Source: DASQPR01 sp035713725
Lineage (GTDB): Bacteria > Actinomycetota > Actinomycetes > Mycobacteriales > Micromonosporaceae
Direction of reading: 5' to 3'
Assembly: GCA_035713725.1 (NCBI GenBank)
Contig: DASTMZ010000047.1
Coordinates: 1 to 47,166, forward strand
DNA length: 47,166 nt
Shown here: positions 33,336 to 42,730 of the stretch, in pieces
Layout of the letters: the number at the start of each line of letters is the position of its first letter
How positions within the stretch are numbered: the first letter of the stretch is position 1
Made by a program: the position numbers and the translations under genes
Notes under the pieces: model-generated
Databases searched by the model: none
The model's input: only the letters and a program-made list of their open reading frames with translations
What the model was told of the DNA's origin: nothing

Positions 33336-35795
33336 GTGTCAAACGATTTGGCCGACGAACAAGCTTACGTGTCCGTCCTCTATGGCCGCCTGGATGACCT
33401 GCGCGAACAGGCCGGCGCGCGACTTGCGGCGGTGCTCGCCGAGCCCAGCACGAACCATCAACAACGCAGTCAGCGCGATGCGGCCAGCGCGATGTATGCC
33501 GGCCAGATATCGCAATACGACGCGGTCGCCAACGGTCTGGTTTTCGGTCGTCTCGATTTCACCGACGGTTCATCCCGGCACATCGGTCGCATCGGTTTGC
33601 AGCGGGCTGTCGACGCGTCGCCGAATATCGATGACGAGCCGCTTTTGGTCGACTGGCGGGCGCCGGCCGCGCGTCCGTTTTATGTGGCGACGGTCGCGAA
33701 CCCCGAGTCGGTGACCCGCCGCCGACAGATCCGTACGTCGTGGCGGACCGTGACCGGCGTACACGACGAGACGCTCGACGTCGGCGCGAACGCGAGGCCG
33801 GCTACCGACGCCGAATCCGGTGACCTGACCAGCGAGACGGCGCTGCTCGCCGCGCTGTCCGCGAGCCGTACCGGTCGGATGGGCGACATCGTCGAGACGA
33901 TCCAGGCCGAGCAGGACGCGATCATTCGCGCGAACCAGGGTGGCGTCCTCGTCGTCGAGGGTGGCCCCGGCTCAGGCAAGACCGCGGTCGCGCTGCACCG
34001 GGCCGCGTACCTGCTGTATCACCATCGCGACACGCTGGCATCGCGCGGCGTGTTGATCGTCGGGCCGAACGCGACGTTCCTGAGTTACATCGCCGAGGTG
34101 CTGCCCGGCCTCGGTGAGACCGCCGTGGTGTTGGCCACCGTCGGCGACCTCTATCCGGGCGTACACGCACAGTTCGAGGAGCCGGACGCGACCGCGGAGG
34201 TCAAGGGGCGCGCGGCGATGGCCGACGTGATTGCCCGGGCGGTGGCGGATCGGCAACGCATCCCCGATGATCCGTGGGAGGTCGAGTTCGACGCCGACAC
34301 GGTCGTCATCCAGCCCGACATGGTGGCGGCGGCGCGGAGCCGCACGCTCGCGACTAGGCTGCCGCACAACCCGGCCCGACGCGTGTTCCGGCATTACCTG
34401 GTCAACGCCCTGGCCGGCCAGGTCGCGGACTGGATCGGCGCGGACGTCCGCGGCGGGGCGAACCTGTTGACTGGCGGCGACCTCGCGGCGATCCGCGACG
34501 ACCTGCGCGCAAGCGAGTCGATCTGCGCGGCACTCGACGAGCTGTGGCCCGAGCTCACCGCCGAGCGGCTGCTCACCGACCTCTACGCCGACCCGCTCGC
34601 GCTCGACTCGGCGGCCGCCGACCTCGATCCGGCACAGCGGCGACTGCTACGCCGTGATCCGGTGGCGTGCTGGACGGTGGCGGACGTGCCGCTGCTCGAC
34701 GAGGCGGCCGAGTTGCTCGGCGTGGACGACATCGAGGAACGCGCGCTCGACGAGGCCGAGTCGGCGCGGCGGCACGCGTACGCCTCGGGCGTGCTCGACA
34801 TCCTCTCGCGCGACATCGACGACGACGAAGAGGTGCTGATGGCCTTCGACCTGATCGATCCGTCGCGCCTCGCCGAGCGACAGGTCGACGGCGCCGCCGG
34901 TACGGTTGCGGAACGCGCGGCCGCGGATCGCCAATGGGCGTACGGTCACGTGATCGTCGACGAGGCACAGGAACTGTCCCCGATGGCGTGGCGGATGCTC
35001 ATGCGCCGGTGCCCGAGTCGGTCGATGACGTTGGTCGGCGACGTCGCCCAGACCAGTGCGCCGGCCGGGACCGCGTCGTGGTCGGCCGCGCTCGCGCCGT
35101 TCGTCGCCGAGCGCTTCAGGTCACGCGGATTGACGGTCAACTACCGTACGCCGGCCGAAATCATGGCGGTGGCAAGCCGGGTGCTGCACGACATCGATCC
35201 GGCCGCCGAGGCACCGACCTCGATCCGATCCGTGGGCGACTCACCATGGCGGCGGCGTGTGGCCGACCTCGCCACGGGCGTACGTGATGCGGTCGACGCC
35301 GAACTCGGCCACCTCGGTGACGGCCGGCTCGCCGTGCTCGTGCCGGTCGAGTGCCTCGCGACGGCGCGCTCGGCGCTGCCTGAGTCGTCGTCCGGTGACG
35401 ACGCGGACCTCACCGCCCCCGTGGTGGTGCTGACCGTACGCCAGGCCAAGGGTCTCGAGTTCGACACCGTACTCGTGGTCGAACCGGCGACGATCGTGGC
35501 CGCGTCGCCGCGTGGCGCGAATGACCTCTACGTCGCGTTGACGCGCGCGACGCGACGCCTCGGCATCGTGCACACCGGTGACGTCCCGGCGTCGCTGGCC
35601 GGCGTCGCCATCGCGTGCTGTCGGAATCCTGGTCCAGACTGTGCGCATGGCGACGAAGCGCTCGGCGACGAACAGCGCAACCACGATCAGCACAGCGACG
35701 AGCAACACAACGCGCGTGTATCTGGAGATCGGCAAGAAGCGGGTGTTCGCCGCGGCGATCGACTGGCCGGGGTGGTGCCGCTCGGGCCGCGATGA
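33336..35795 (+). CDS. HelD/HelR-like superfamily 1 helicase (RNA polymerase-associated)
   Basis: An 819-residue UvrD-like ATPase. An N-terminal coiled-coil-like arm (about 1-60) with YVSVLYGRLDDLREQAG is the hallmark of HelD-type RNA polymerase recycling factors. Then come VDWRAPAARPFY, Walker A GGPGSGKT (209-216), Walker B VIVDEAQELSPMAWRMLMRR, VNYRTPAEI and VRQAKGLEFDTVLVVE...LYVALTRATRRLG. HelD/HelR proteins release stalled or inhibitor-bound RNA polymerase; HelR gives rifamycin tolerance in mycobacteria and streptomycetes. No 19-base rifamycin-associated element is seen upstream. CGAGGAG precedes GTG 33336. The last 64 or so residues lie beyond the family end and overlap the next gene. 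Confidence 0.88.
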   Translation: MSNDLADEQAYVSVLYGRLDDLREQAGARLAAVLAEPSTNHQQRSQRDAASAMYAGQISQYDAVANGLVFGRLDFTDGSSRHIGRIGLQRAVDASPNIDDEPLLVDWRAPAARPFYVATVANPESVTRRRQIRTSWRTVTGVHDETLDVGANARPATDAESGDLTSETALLAALSASRTGRMGDIVETIQAEQDAIIRANQGGVLVVEGGPGSGKTAVALHRAAYLLYHHRDTLASRGVLIVGPNATFLSYIAEVLPGLGETAVVLATVGDLYPGVHAQFEEPDATAEVKGRAAMADVIARAVADRQRIPDDPWEVEFDADTVVIQPDMVAAARSRTLATRLPHNPARRVFRHYLVNALAGQVADWIGADVRGGANLLTGGDLAAIRDDLRASESICAALDELWPELTAERLLTDLYADPLALDSAAADLDPAQRRLLRRDPVACWTVADVPLLDEAAELLGVDDIEERALDEAESARRHAYASGVLDILSRDIDDDEEVLMAFDLIDPSRLAERQVDGAAGTVAERAAADRQWAYGHVIVDEAQELSPMAWRMLMRRCPSRSMTLVGDVAQTSAPAGTASWSAALAPFVAERFRSRGLTVNYRTPAEIMAVASRVLHDIDPAAEAPTSIRSVGDSPWRRRVADLATGVRDAVDAELGHLGDGRLAVLVPVECLATARSALPESSSGDDADLTAPVVVLTVRQAKGLEFDTVLVVEPATIVAASPRGANDLYVALTRATRRLGIVHTGDVPASLAGVAIACCRNPGPDCAHGDEALGDEQRNHDQHSDEQHNARVSGDRQEAGVRRGDRLAGVVPLGPR

Positions 35796-36357
35796 GGAGA
35801 GCGCCCTGGATGCGCTTGCCGGCTATTTGGAGCGCTACGCCCCGGTCGTCAAGCGCACGAAGCTCGCGCTGCCGGCCGATACGTTCACCGTTGTCGAGCG
35901 GATCCCTGGATCGACGACGACCGACTTCGGCGCACCGGAGAAGGTCGCCGCCGCCGACCTCGATCCGGTCAGCGGCGCTGAGGGCAAGCGACTTGGCGCG
36001 CTCCTCGCCGCCACGTGGGACGAGTTCGACGACATCGTCGGGCGCACGCCGGAGGAGCTGACCAAGGGCCCGCGGGGTGGCGGCCGAGACCGCGACAAGA
36101 TGAACGACCACGTGCTCGGCGCCGAGGCGTCGTACGCCCGCAAGCTCGGTGTGAAGCACAAACCGCCGGCGCTGGCCGACAAGGCCGCGATCGAGGCGTT
36201 GCGCGCCGACATCGTGGCCGCGCTGTCGAGGCCATGGCCCGGCGGCGAGTCGGCGGCCGGCACCTGGCCGCCGCGCTACCTGGCTCGCCGGACGGCCTGG
36301 CACGTGCTCGACCATGCGTGGGAGATGCAGGACCGCACGCCAGGTAGCGTCGCCTAG
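35647..36357 (+). CDS. DinB-like helical-bundle protein of unknown function
   Basis: A 236-residue protein. The first 23 residues are Thr/Ser/Ala-rich and unconserved in appearance. VYLEIGKKRVFAAAIDWPGW and DEESALDALAGYLERY (24-64) look like a HicB-type beta domain. The C-terminal part has three His placed as in DinB-type metal-binding bundles: His155 in NDHVLGAEASYARKLG, and His219 and His223 in RRTAWHVLDHAWEMQDR. Function unknown. The ATG at 35647 lies 149 bases inside the preceding helicase gene in another frame; GTG 35716 is a possible shorter start with an 80-base overlap. Confidence 0.75.
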   Translation: MATKRSATNSATTISTATSNTTRVYLEIGKKRVFAAAIDWPGWCRSGRDEESALDALAGYLERYAPVVKRTKLALPADTFTVVERIPGSTTTDFGAPEKVAAADLDPVSGAEGKRLGALLAATWDEFDDIVGRTPEELTKGPRGGGRDRDKMNDHVLGAEASYARKLGVKHKPPALADKAAIEALRADIVAALSRPWPGGESAAGTWPPRYLARRTAWHVLDHAWEMQDRTPGSVA

Positions 36358-36425
36358 CCGCCCGCGTCACGGCGCCGGATACGGCGCGCCGAAATAACTC
36401 CCGCGACCGCGCGACACATCGTCGA

Positions 36426-36431
36426 TAACAT
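36426..36431 (+). promoter_or_regulatory. Leaderless -10 box of the ABC exporter operon
   Basis: TAACAT lies 7 bases before the ATG at 36439, with no ribosome site between, as at other leaderless starts in the window. Confidence 0.4.
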
Positions 36432-36438
36432 CTCGCGC

Positions 36439-37392
36439 ATGTCGCCACGACCGCAGGCAGTAACGGTCATCGATCTCGTACGCACCTTTCAACCGCGTAA
36501 GCAGCCGGCAGTGCAGGCGCTCGACGGCGTCCGCCTCGACGTCGACGAGGGCGAGGTGCATGGACTGCTCGGGCCGAATGGCGCGGGCAAGACGACGCTG
36601 GTGAAGATCCTCACCACGGTGCTGCTGCCGACCTCCGGTCGCGCCGAGATTCTCGGGCACGACGTGGTGCACGACGCGAAGGCGGTCCGCCCGCTGATCG
36701 GCATCGTGTTCGGTGGGGAGCGGGGGCTCTACACGCGGCTGACCGCGCGACAGAACCTCGAATATTGGGCATCGCTCTACCGGCTGCCCGGTGCACAGAT
36801 CAAGGCGCGGGCCGCGGCGCTGCTCGAGCGCGTCGGGCTCGCCGAGAAGGCCGACGTCAAGGTGGAGACGTTCTCGCGCGGCATGAAGCAGCGGCTGCAC
36901 CTGGCGCGCGGCCTCGTCGCCGGCGCGAAGGTGCTGTTCCTCGACGAGCCGACCACCGGCATGGACCCGATCGCGGCGCGCGAGTTTCGCACGCTGATCT
37001 CCGAGATCCGCGCCGAGGGAGCGACGATCCTGCTGGCCACGCACGACATGGTTGAAGCCGAGGTGCTCTGCGACCGGGTGACGCTGATCGACCACGGCCG
37101 CATCCTGGCCACCGAGTCGCCGCGATCGCTCGGCCGTCTCGTGTCTCGCTTCCAGCGCGTCGACGTCGAGGGCGCGGACCGCGAACTGCTCGACCGCGTC
37201 GCCGCGCTGCCCGGTGTGGAGAGCATCGTGGAGTCGGACGACGGCCACCGGATCAACGTGGACGGCGACGAGCACGTACCGGTCGTGCTGAAGGTGATCG
37301 TCGAGGCGGGCGTCGTCGACGTCCGCACGTCGCGGCCCAGTCTCGAAGAGGTGTACGTCGGCCTGATCGGCGACCGCGGACTGGAGGTGTAG
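36439..37392 (+). CDS. ABC transporter ATP-binding protein (DrrA/ABC-2 type)
   Basis: A 317-residue ATPase. Walker A is GPNGAGKTTLVK, the signature is FSRGMKQRLHLARGL (a variant of LSGGQ), Walker B is KVLFLDEPTTGMDP, and the switch His is in LLATHDMVEAE. The C-terminal 80 residues resemble the regulatory tail of drug or polysaccharide exporters. It energises the two permeases that follow; stop and next start are 2 bases apart. The substrate is unknown; ABC-2 exporters of this layout carry drugs, lipids or glycans. Confidence 0.92.
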   Translation: MSPRPQAVTVIDLVRTFQPRKQPAVQALDGVRLDVDEGEVHGLLGPNGAGKTTLVKILTTVLLPTSGRAEILGHDVVHDAKAVRPLIGIVFGGERGLYTRLTARQNLEYWASLYRLPGAQIKARAAALLERVGLAEKADVKVETFSRGMKQRLHLARGLVAGAKVLFLDEPTTGMDPIAAREFRTLISEIRAEGATILLATHDMVEAEVLCDRVTLIDHGRILATESPRSLGRLVSRFQRVDVEGADRELLDRVAALPGVESIVESDDGHRINVDGDEHVPVVLKVIVEAGVVDVRTSRPSLEEVYVGLIGDRGLEV

Positions 37393-37394
37393 CG

Positions 37395-38162
37395 GTGCGC
37401 GGATTCCGCTCCGGGTTCCGGCTGCAGCTGTCGTTCTTCCGCAACTATCCCGACTCGCTGATCCCGCTGCTCACCGCGCCGTTGTTCACGGTCGTGTTCA
37501 CCATGGTGCTGCGCCACGGCGGTCGCGGCGACCTGTCGGGCTACGCGATGATCGCGCCGTTCTACATGTCGCTGTGGTGGTTCGCCATCTTCAACGGCGG
37601 GTGGGTCATTCAGACCGAGCGCTGGGAAGGGACGATCGAATATCTGGTCGCGGCGCCGGTCGGGTTCGTCTCGGTGATCGTCGGACGGATCTCGACCATG
37701 TTGCTCGCGGGTGCGGTGGCGTTCGGCGAGGTATGGGTGTTCGGCCGGTACGTGCTGCGTACCAACGTGACCATCCACCACCCGTACGTGTTCACCGCGT
37801 CGCTGGTGCTCACGCTCATTGCGATGACGACGACGTCGCTGTTCATGGCGAATCTGTTCGTGCTGAGCCGGACGGCGGTGACGTTCTCGAACTCCGCGAG
37901 CTACCCGGTCTACCTGCTCGGCGGCATCCTCGTGCCGATCGCGCTGTTGCCGGGCTGGCTACAACCGGCCACCAACATTGTGTTCCTGTCCTGGTCGTCG
38001 AAGCTGCTGCGGGGCAGTCTTTCCGCCGGGCCGATTCAGGGCGCGGCGTTCGACCTCGCGATGATCGCGCTGCTGGCCGTCGTCGCACTCGGTCTGGCGA
38101 CCGCGTTCATGTCCCGCATCCTGCGCCACGCGCGAAGCAGCGGAGAGTTGGCACTGCGATGA
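37395..38162 (+). CDS. ABC-2 type transporter permease (first)
   Basis: A 255-residue membrane protein with about six hydrophobic segments. The N-terminal amphipathic start GFRLQLSFFRNYPDS, the ERWEGTIEYLVAAPVGFVSVIVGR coupling segment and the LGGILVPIALLPGWLQPATN stretch near the fifth helix match ABC-2 permeases. It follows the ATPase gene by 2 bases with a GTG start. Its stop overlaps the start of the second permease (ATGA at 38159-38162), so the two are made in equal amounts and likely form a heterodimer. Confidence 0.9.
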   Translation: MRGFRSGFRLQLSFFRNYPDSLIPLLTAPLFTVVFTMVLRHGGRGDLSGYAMIAPFYMSLWWFAIFNGGWVIQTERWEGTIEYLVAAPVGFVSVIVGRISTMLLAGAVAFGEVWVFGRYVLRTNVTIHHPYVFTASLVLTLIAMTTTSLFMANLFVLSRTAVTFSNSASYPVYLLGGILVPIALLPGWLQPATNIVFLSWSSKLLRGSLSAGPIQGAAFDLAMIALLAVVALGLATAFMSRILRHARSSGELALR

Positions 38163-38950
38163 TGAGCTCCCTGCGCGTCATGCGCTATTCCGTGCTGAGC
38201 GGCGCGTACGACTACACGTCCATCTACACGTGGAAGAGCTGGCTGGGCGGCTGGCTCGTACGCGTCATGTCACAAGTGACGTTCTTTGCGCTCATCGGCC
38301 GGCTGCTGGGCGCGAATCAGCAGGTCTGGTTCCTGCTCGTCGGCAACGCGATCATGATCGCCGCCATGGAGGGCGTGTTCGCGTTGAACATGGTCAGCTG
38401 GGAGCGGAGCACCGGCACGCTGCCACTCATCGCCGCGAGCCCGACCAGTCCCGTGTTGGTATTGGCCTCGCACGGCGTCTATCTGGTCGTGGACGGCACG
38501 GTGTCCGCACTCGGCGCGCTGTTCCTCCTCGGGCCGGTGTTCGGGCTGCCGCTGCCCTGGCCGCGGGTGCTGCTCATCGTCCCGTTGACGATCCTGATCG
38601 CAGCGTCGGCGTACAGCCTCGGCACGTTCCTCGGCGGTGTCGTGCTCGGCTTCCGTGGCCTGAACAGCGTCGTGGTCAACGTCGGGATCGTCGCGCTGAT
38701 GGCGCTTTGCGGCGTGAATGTCCCGCTGGACGCCTACCCGGGACCCATCGCGTGGGTGTCCCGTTTCCTGCCGATCACGCACGGGCTGATCGCGGTGCGC
38801 GATGTGCTCGCCGGCAACCTCGGCGCCGCAGGGCTGCAGGCGCTCGCCGAGGCCGGCGTCGCGACCGGCTGGCTCGTGCTCTGCGTGCTGACCTTCGGCC
38901 GATTCGTGCAACGCGGCCGGCGCAACGGTTCGTTGGAGTTCGCGACGTAG
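38159..38950 (+). CDS. ABC-2 type transporter permease (second)
   Basis: A 263-residue membrane protein with about six hydrophobic segments, paralogous in layout to the first permease. Evidence is the coupling region NMVSWERSTGTLPLIAASPT, GVVLGFRGLNSVVVNVGIVAL and the pre-helix LDAYPGPIAWVSRFLPITHGL typical of ABC-2 permeases. Two in-frame ATGs (38159 and 38162) are possible. It completes the exporter, one ATPase plus two different permeases. No regulator gene is adjacent. Confidence 0.9.
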   Translation: MMSSLRVMRYSVLSGAYDYTSIYTWKSWLGGWLVRVMSQVTFFALIGRLLGANQQVWFLLVGNAIMIAAMEGVFALNMVSWERSTGTLPLIAASPTSPVLVLASHGVYLVVDGTVSALGALFLLGPVFGLPLPWPRVLLIVPLTILIAASAYSLGTFLGGVVLGFRGLNSVVVNVGIVALMALCGVNVPLDAYPGPIAWVSRFLPITHGLIAVRDVLAGNLGAAGLQALAEAGVATGWLVLCVLTFGRFVQRGRRNGSLEFAT

Positions 38951-39031
38951 CCGACCTCGGCCAGCGGCTCGGGTGCGCGGACCGCGCGCCGCGTGAGGTC
39001 GGCCGGGCGCGACCGACCGACCCGCGCCGGC

Positions 39032-41419
39032 TCAGCGCGACCAGACCCAATCGCGGACTTCGGGTAGATCTTCGCCGTACGTGGTGACATACGCGTGGTG
39101 GTCGGCGTGCTTGTCGACCATGGCCTGTCGGAGCACGGCCGCCTTGCGCGCGAGTCCGGGTACCCGATCGATCACGTCGATCACGAGGTGGAAGCGGTCC
39201 ATCTCGTTGCGCACCAACATGTCGAACGGTGTGGTGGTGGTGCCCTCTTCCTGGTAGCCGCGCACATGCAGGTGCTGATGGCCGGATCGCTTATAGGTCA
39301 GGCGATGGATCAGTGACGGGTATCCGTGATAGGCGAAGATGACCGGCCGGTCGGTGGTGAAGATCGCATCGAACTCGGCGTCGGGCAGCCCGTGCGGGTG
39401 CTGGCTGTCCGGTTGCAGTCGCATGAGGTCCACGACGTTGACCACGCGTACCCGTAGGTCGGGCAGCTCGTGGCGAAGGATGTCGGCGGTCGCGAGGATC
39501 TCCATGGTGGGTACGTCACCGGCGGCCGCGAGCACCACGTCGGGGTCGCCGTCGTCGTTCGATGCCCACGCCCAGATGCCCAGGCCGCGCGCGCAGTGCC
39601 GGTCGGCGTCGTCGATGTCCAGCCAGGTCGGCTCGGGTTGTTTTCCGGCCACCACCACGTTGACGTAATCGCGGCTGCGCAGGCAGTGGTTCATCGTGCA
39701 CAACAGGGTGTTCGCGTCCGGCGGCAAGTAGACGCGCACCACTTCGGCCTTCTTGTTCGCGACGTGGTCGATGAAACCCGGATCCTGGTGCGAGAAGCCG
39801 TTGTGGTCCTGCCGCCACACGTGCGACGTGAGCAGGTAGTTCAGCGACGGGATGGGCCGGCGCCAGTCCAGATGCCGGGTGACCTTGAGCCATTTCGCGT
39901 GCTGGTTGAACATCGAGTCGACGATGTGGACGAACGCCTCGTAGCAACTGAACAGGCCGTGTCGCCCGGTCAGCAGATAGCCCTCGAGCAGGCCCTGGCA
40001 GGTGTGTTCAGACAGCACCTCCATGACGCGGCCGTGCGGGTCGAGGTTCTCGTCGACGTCGAGCACGGTCGCCTGCCACGCCTTGCCGGTCACGTCGTAG
40101 ACCGCCTCCAGCCGGTTCGACGCGGTTTCGTCGGGCCCGACAATGCGGAAGTTGCGGTGCGGCAGGTTCGCCGCCATCACGTCACGCAGCCAGCCACCGA
40201 GCACCCGCGTCGGCTCCGCGGTGGCGCCGGCCTTCACACCGTGGGTACGAAAGTCCGGAAGCTCGAGCTCGCGCGGGTGTGCGCCGCCGAACGTGTTCGG
40301 ATTCGCGCTGATCCGCAGGTCGCCGGGCGGCAGCCAGCCCACCAGATCGGCGCGCGGCGCACCGGCCGCGTCGAAGAGATCCTCCGGCCGGTAGGAGCGC
40401 ATCCACTCCACCAATTGCGCCAGATGCTTGGCGTCGTTGCGGGCCGCCGGCAACGGCACCTGATGCGCGCGCCACGTGCCCTCAACCGGCTTACCGTCCA
40501 CCACCTTCGGACCGGTCCAGCCCTTCGGGGTACGCAGCACGATCATCGGCCACCGCGGCCGGCCGGCGTCCAAGCCGGTGCGAGCGCGGCGTTGGATCGT
40601 CGCGATCTCGTCGAACACCGCGTCCAGTGTCGCTGCCATCGAATGGTGCACAAGTCGTGGATCGTCGCCCTCGACCAGGTACGGCGCGTAGCCGTAGCCG
40701 TACAGGAGCGCGGCGAGCTCGTCGTCGCCGATCCGGGCAAGCAGCGTCGGGTTCGCGATCTTGTAGCCGTTCAGGTGCAGGATCGGCAGCACGGCACCGT
40801 CGCCGACCGGGTCGAGCAGCTTGTTGCTGTGCCACGCGGTCGCGAGTGGACCGGTTTCCGCCTCGCCGTCACCGATGACGCAGGCCGCGACGAGTTCCGG
40901 ATTGTCGAGCACGGCGCCGTACGCGTGCGCGAGCGAGTAGCCCAACTCGCCGCCCTCGTGAATCGAGCCAGGCGTCTCGGGCGCCACGTGTGACGGCACG
41001 CCGCCCGGGAACGAGAACTGCTTGAACAGGCGCGCCATCCCTTGCTCGTTCCGCGCGACGTGCGGATAGAGCTCGCTGTACGTCCCGTCCAGCCACGCGT
41101 TGGCGACCATCCCCGGGCCACCGTGCCCCGGACCGGCGAGATAGATGACCTGCTGACCACGGTTCGCGATGATCCTCGACAGGTGCGTGTAGACCAGGTT
41201 CAGCCCCGGCGTCGTACCCCAGTGCCCCAGCAGCCGCGGCTTGACGTCCGTCGAGCGCAGCTCCCGTCGCAACAGCGGATTGTCCATCAGGTAGATCTGG
41301 CCGACCGACAGATAGTTCGCGGCGCGCCAGTGCGCGTCCATCCGGGCAAGCTCGTCGGTGTCGAGCGGCGCACCGTCGACCACCCACATCGTGTCCGGTG
41401 CCACTGAGGTCGAGGTCAT
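39032..41419 (-). CDS. xfp: Xylulose-5-phosphate/fructose-6-phosphate phosphoketolase
   Basis: A 795-residue thiamine diphosphate enzyme of full family length. Signatures include GHWGTTPGLNLVYTHL, IYLAGPGHGGPGMVANAWLDG, ETPGSIHEGGELGYSL, the cofactor motif VIGDGEAETGPLATAWHSNK...LHLNGYKIANPT and SHQDPGFIDHVANK. It cleaves xylulose-5-phosphate (and often fructose-6-phosphate) with phosphate to acetyl phosphate plus a triose or tetrose phosphate. Acetyl phosphate can be used by the acetate kinase encoded divergently, giving ATP. GGAAGGA precedes the ATG. No phosphotransacetylase is in the window. Confidence 0.96.
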   Translation of the reverse strand: MTSTSVAPDTMWVVDGAPLDTDELARMDAHWRAANYLSVGQIYLMDNPLLRRELRSTDVKPRLLGHWGTTPGLNLVYTHLSRIIANRGQQVIYLAGPGHGGPGMVANAWLDGTYSELYPHVARNEQGMARLFKQFSFPGGVPSHVAPETPGSIHEGGELGYSLAHAYGAVLDNPELVAACVIGDGEAETGPLATAWHSNKLLDPVGDGAVLPILHLNGYKIANPTLLARIGDDELAALLYGYGYAPYLVEGDDPRLVHHSMAATLDAVFDEIATIQRRARTGLDAGRPRWPMIVLRTPKGWTGPKVVDGKPVEGTWRAHQVPLPAARNDAKHLAQLVEWMRSYRPEDLFDAAGAPRADLVGWLPPGDLRISANPNTFGGAHPRELELPDFRTHGVKAGATAEPTRVLGGWLRDVMAANLPHRNFRIVGPDETASNRLEAVYDVTGKAWQATVLDVDENLDPHGRVMEVLSEHTCQGLLEGYLLTGRHGLFSCYEAFVHIVDSMFNQHAKWLKVTRHLDWRRPIPSLNYLLTSHVWRQDHNGFSHQDPGFIDHVANKKAEVVRVYLPPDANTLLCTMNHCLRSRDYVNVVVAGKQPEPTWLDIDDADRHCARGLGIWAWASNDDGDPDVVLAAAGDVPTMEILATADILRHELPDLRVRVVNVVDLMRLQPDSQHPHGLPDAEFDAIFTTDRPVIFAYHGYPSLIHRLTYKRSGHQHLHVRGYQEEGTTTTPFDMLVRNEMDRFHLVIDVIDRVPGLARKAAVLRQAMVDKHADHHAYVTTYGEDLPEVRDWVWSR

Positions 41420-41526
41420 CGCGGTTCCTTCCGGTTCGCGGTCCCGGGCAGTCCCAAGTCAAGCAGCTACCCGGCGCGAGCGCGCCGGAACCATCGCGCT
41501 CGACGCCATATCGGCCGCGCTGGCCG

Positions 41527-41532
41527 TACCGT
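41527..41532 (+). promoter_or_regulatory. Leaderless -10 box of ackA
   Basis: TACCGT lies 6 bases before ATG 41539 and has no ribosome site between. It lies in the 119-base divergent region shared with xfp. Confidence 0.4.
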
Positions 41533-41538
41533 GGTCGC

Positions 41539-42708
41539 ATGGTCGACACCGCGCCGATCCTGGTCTTCAACGCCGGCTCCGCCACGCTGAAGTTCCGTCT
41601 GATCGAGATGGGCCGGGACGTCGTCGCCGGTGTCATCGAACACATCGGCGAAGCGGACGGGCCGGTCGACCACGCCGCCGCCGCCGACACCGCGCTCGCC
41701 ACGCTCCGGGGTGACGAGGCGGCACGCCGGACGCTGGATCGCCTCGTTGCGGTCGGGCACCGGGTCGTACACGGCGGCGACGAGTTGCGTGCCCCGGTGG
41801 TCGTCGACGACTCCGTCGAGACGATCATCGACCGGTGGACGCCGTTCGCGCCCGCGCACAACCCGGCGGCGCTGGCCGTCATCCGGGCGGGTCGCCGCGC
41901 GTATCCCGACGTGCCGCACGTCGCGGTGTTCGACACCGCGTTTCACGCCACGTTGCCGGCCGCCGCGGCGACGTACCCGATCGACCGCGACGTCGCGGCC
42001 ACGCTCGGCATCCGGCGCTACGGGTTCCACGGCATCTCGGTGCGCTACGTCCGCGACCGGACGGCCGAACTGCTCGGCCGTCCGACGACGCAACTCAACA
42101 TGATCGTGCTGCATCTCGGCAACGGCGCGAGTGCGACCGCGCTCGCCGGCGGGGTCAGCGTCGACACATCCATGGGCTTCACTCCGCTTGCCGGCCTGGT
42201 GATGGGATCGCGGTCCGGTGACCTCGATCCGTCGATCGCGTTCCATCTGATCCGGTCCGGCTGGGCACCGGACGATGTGGACACGCTCTACGAGAAGCGA
42301 TCCGGGCTAGTCGGGATGTGCGGCGACAACGACGTACGAGCCGTGTCGCAGCGTGCCGCGAACGGCGACGCGGACGCGAACCTGGCGCTCGACGTGTATT
42401 GCCGCGCGATCCGCAAATACGTCGGGGCCTATCATGCTGTGCTCGGCCGGCTCGACGCGATCGTCTTCACCGCCGGGGTCGGTGAACACAGCGCGGTGGT
42501 GCGCGCCCGGTCGCTGCGCGGCATGGAACGGCTCGGCATCGCACTCGACGCCGCTGCCAACGACGAGGCGGCCAACGACGGGGTGTCCGGCGCGAGCGTG
42601 ATCTCGGCGGGCGGCGCACGGGTCGCGGTATGCGTGGTGCCGACCGACGAGGAGCAAGCGATCGTCGAGGAGATCGCCCGCCTGCTCGGTGCCGCGCGCA
42701 CGCGATGA
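41539..42708 (+). CDS. ackA: Acetate kinase
   Basis: A 389-residue ASKHA kinase. Evidence: ILVFNAGSATLKFRLIEM at the N-terminus, VGHRVVHGGD, the catalytic region VFDTAFHATLP, RYGFHGISVRYV, VLHLGNGASATAL and GLVMGSRSGDLDPS. The Arg and Asp catalytic positions are present. It converts acetyl phosphate and ADP to acetate and ATP. Divergent pairing with phosphoketolase indicates an ATP-yielding phosphoketolase shunt. NAGSATLKF and VMGSRSGD differ slightly from the usual NAGSSSLK and MMGTRSGD. The ATG is set by conservation and the -10 spacing. Confidence 0.95.
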   Translation: MVDTAPILVFNAGSATLKFRLIEMGRDVVAGVIEHIGEADGPVDHAAAADTALATLRGDEAARRTLDRLVAVGHRVVHGGDELRAPVVVDDSVETIIDRWTPFAPAHNPAALAVIRAGRRAYPDVPHVAVFDTAFHATLPAAAATYPIDRDVAATLGIRRYGFHGISVRYVRDRTAELLGRPTTQLNMIVLHLGNGASATALAGGVSVDTSMGFTPLAGLVMGSRSGDLDPSIAFHLIRSGWAPDDVDTLYEKRSGLVGMCGDNDVRAVSQRAANGDADANLALDVYCRAIRKYVGAYHAVLGRLDAIVFTAGVGEHSAVVRARSLRGMERLGIALDAAANDEAANDGVSGASVISAGGARVAVCVVPTDEEQAIVEEIARLLGAARTR

Positions 42709-42730
42709 GCTGGCACCAAGCGGGTGCGCG

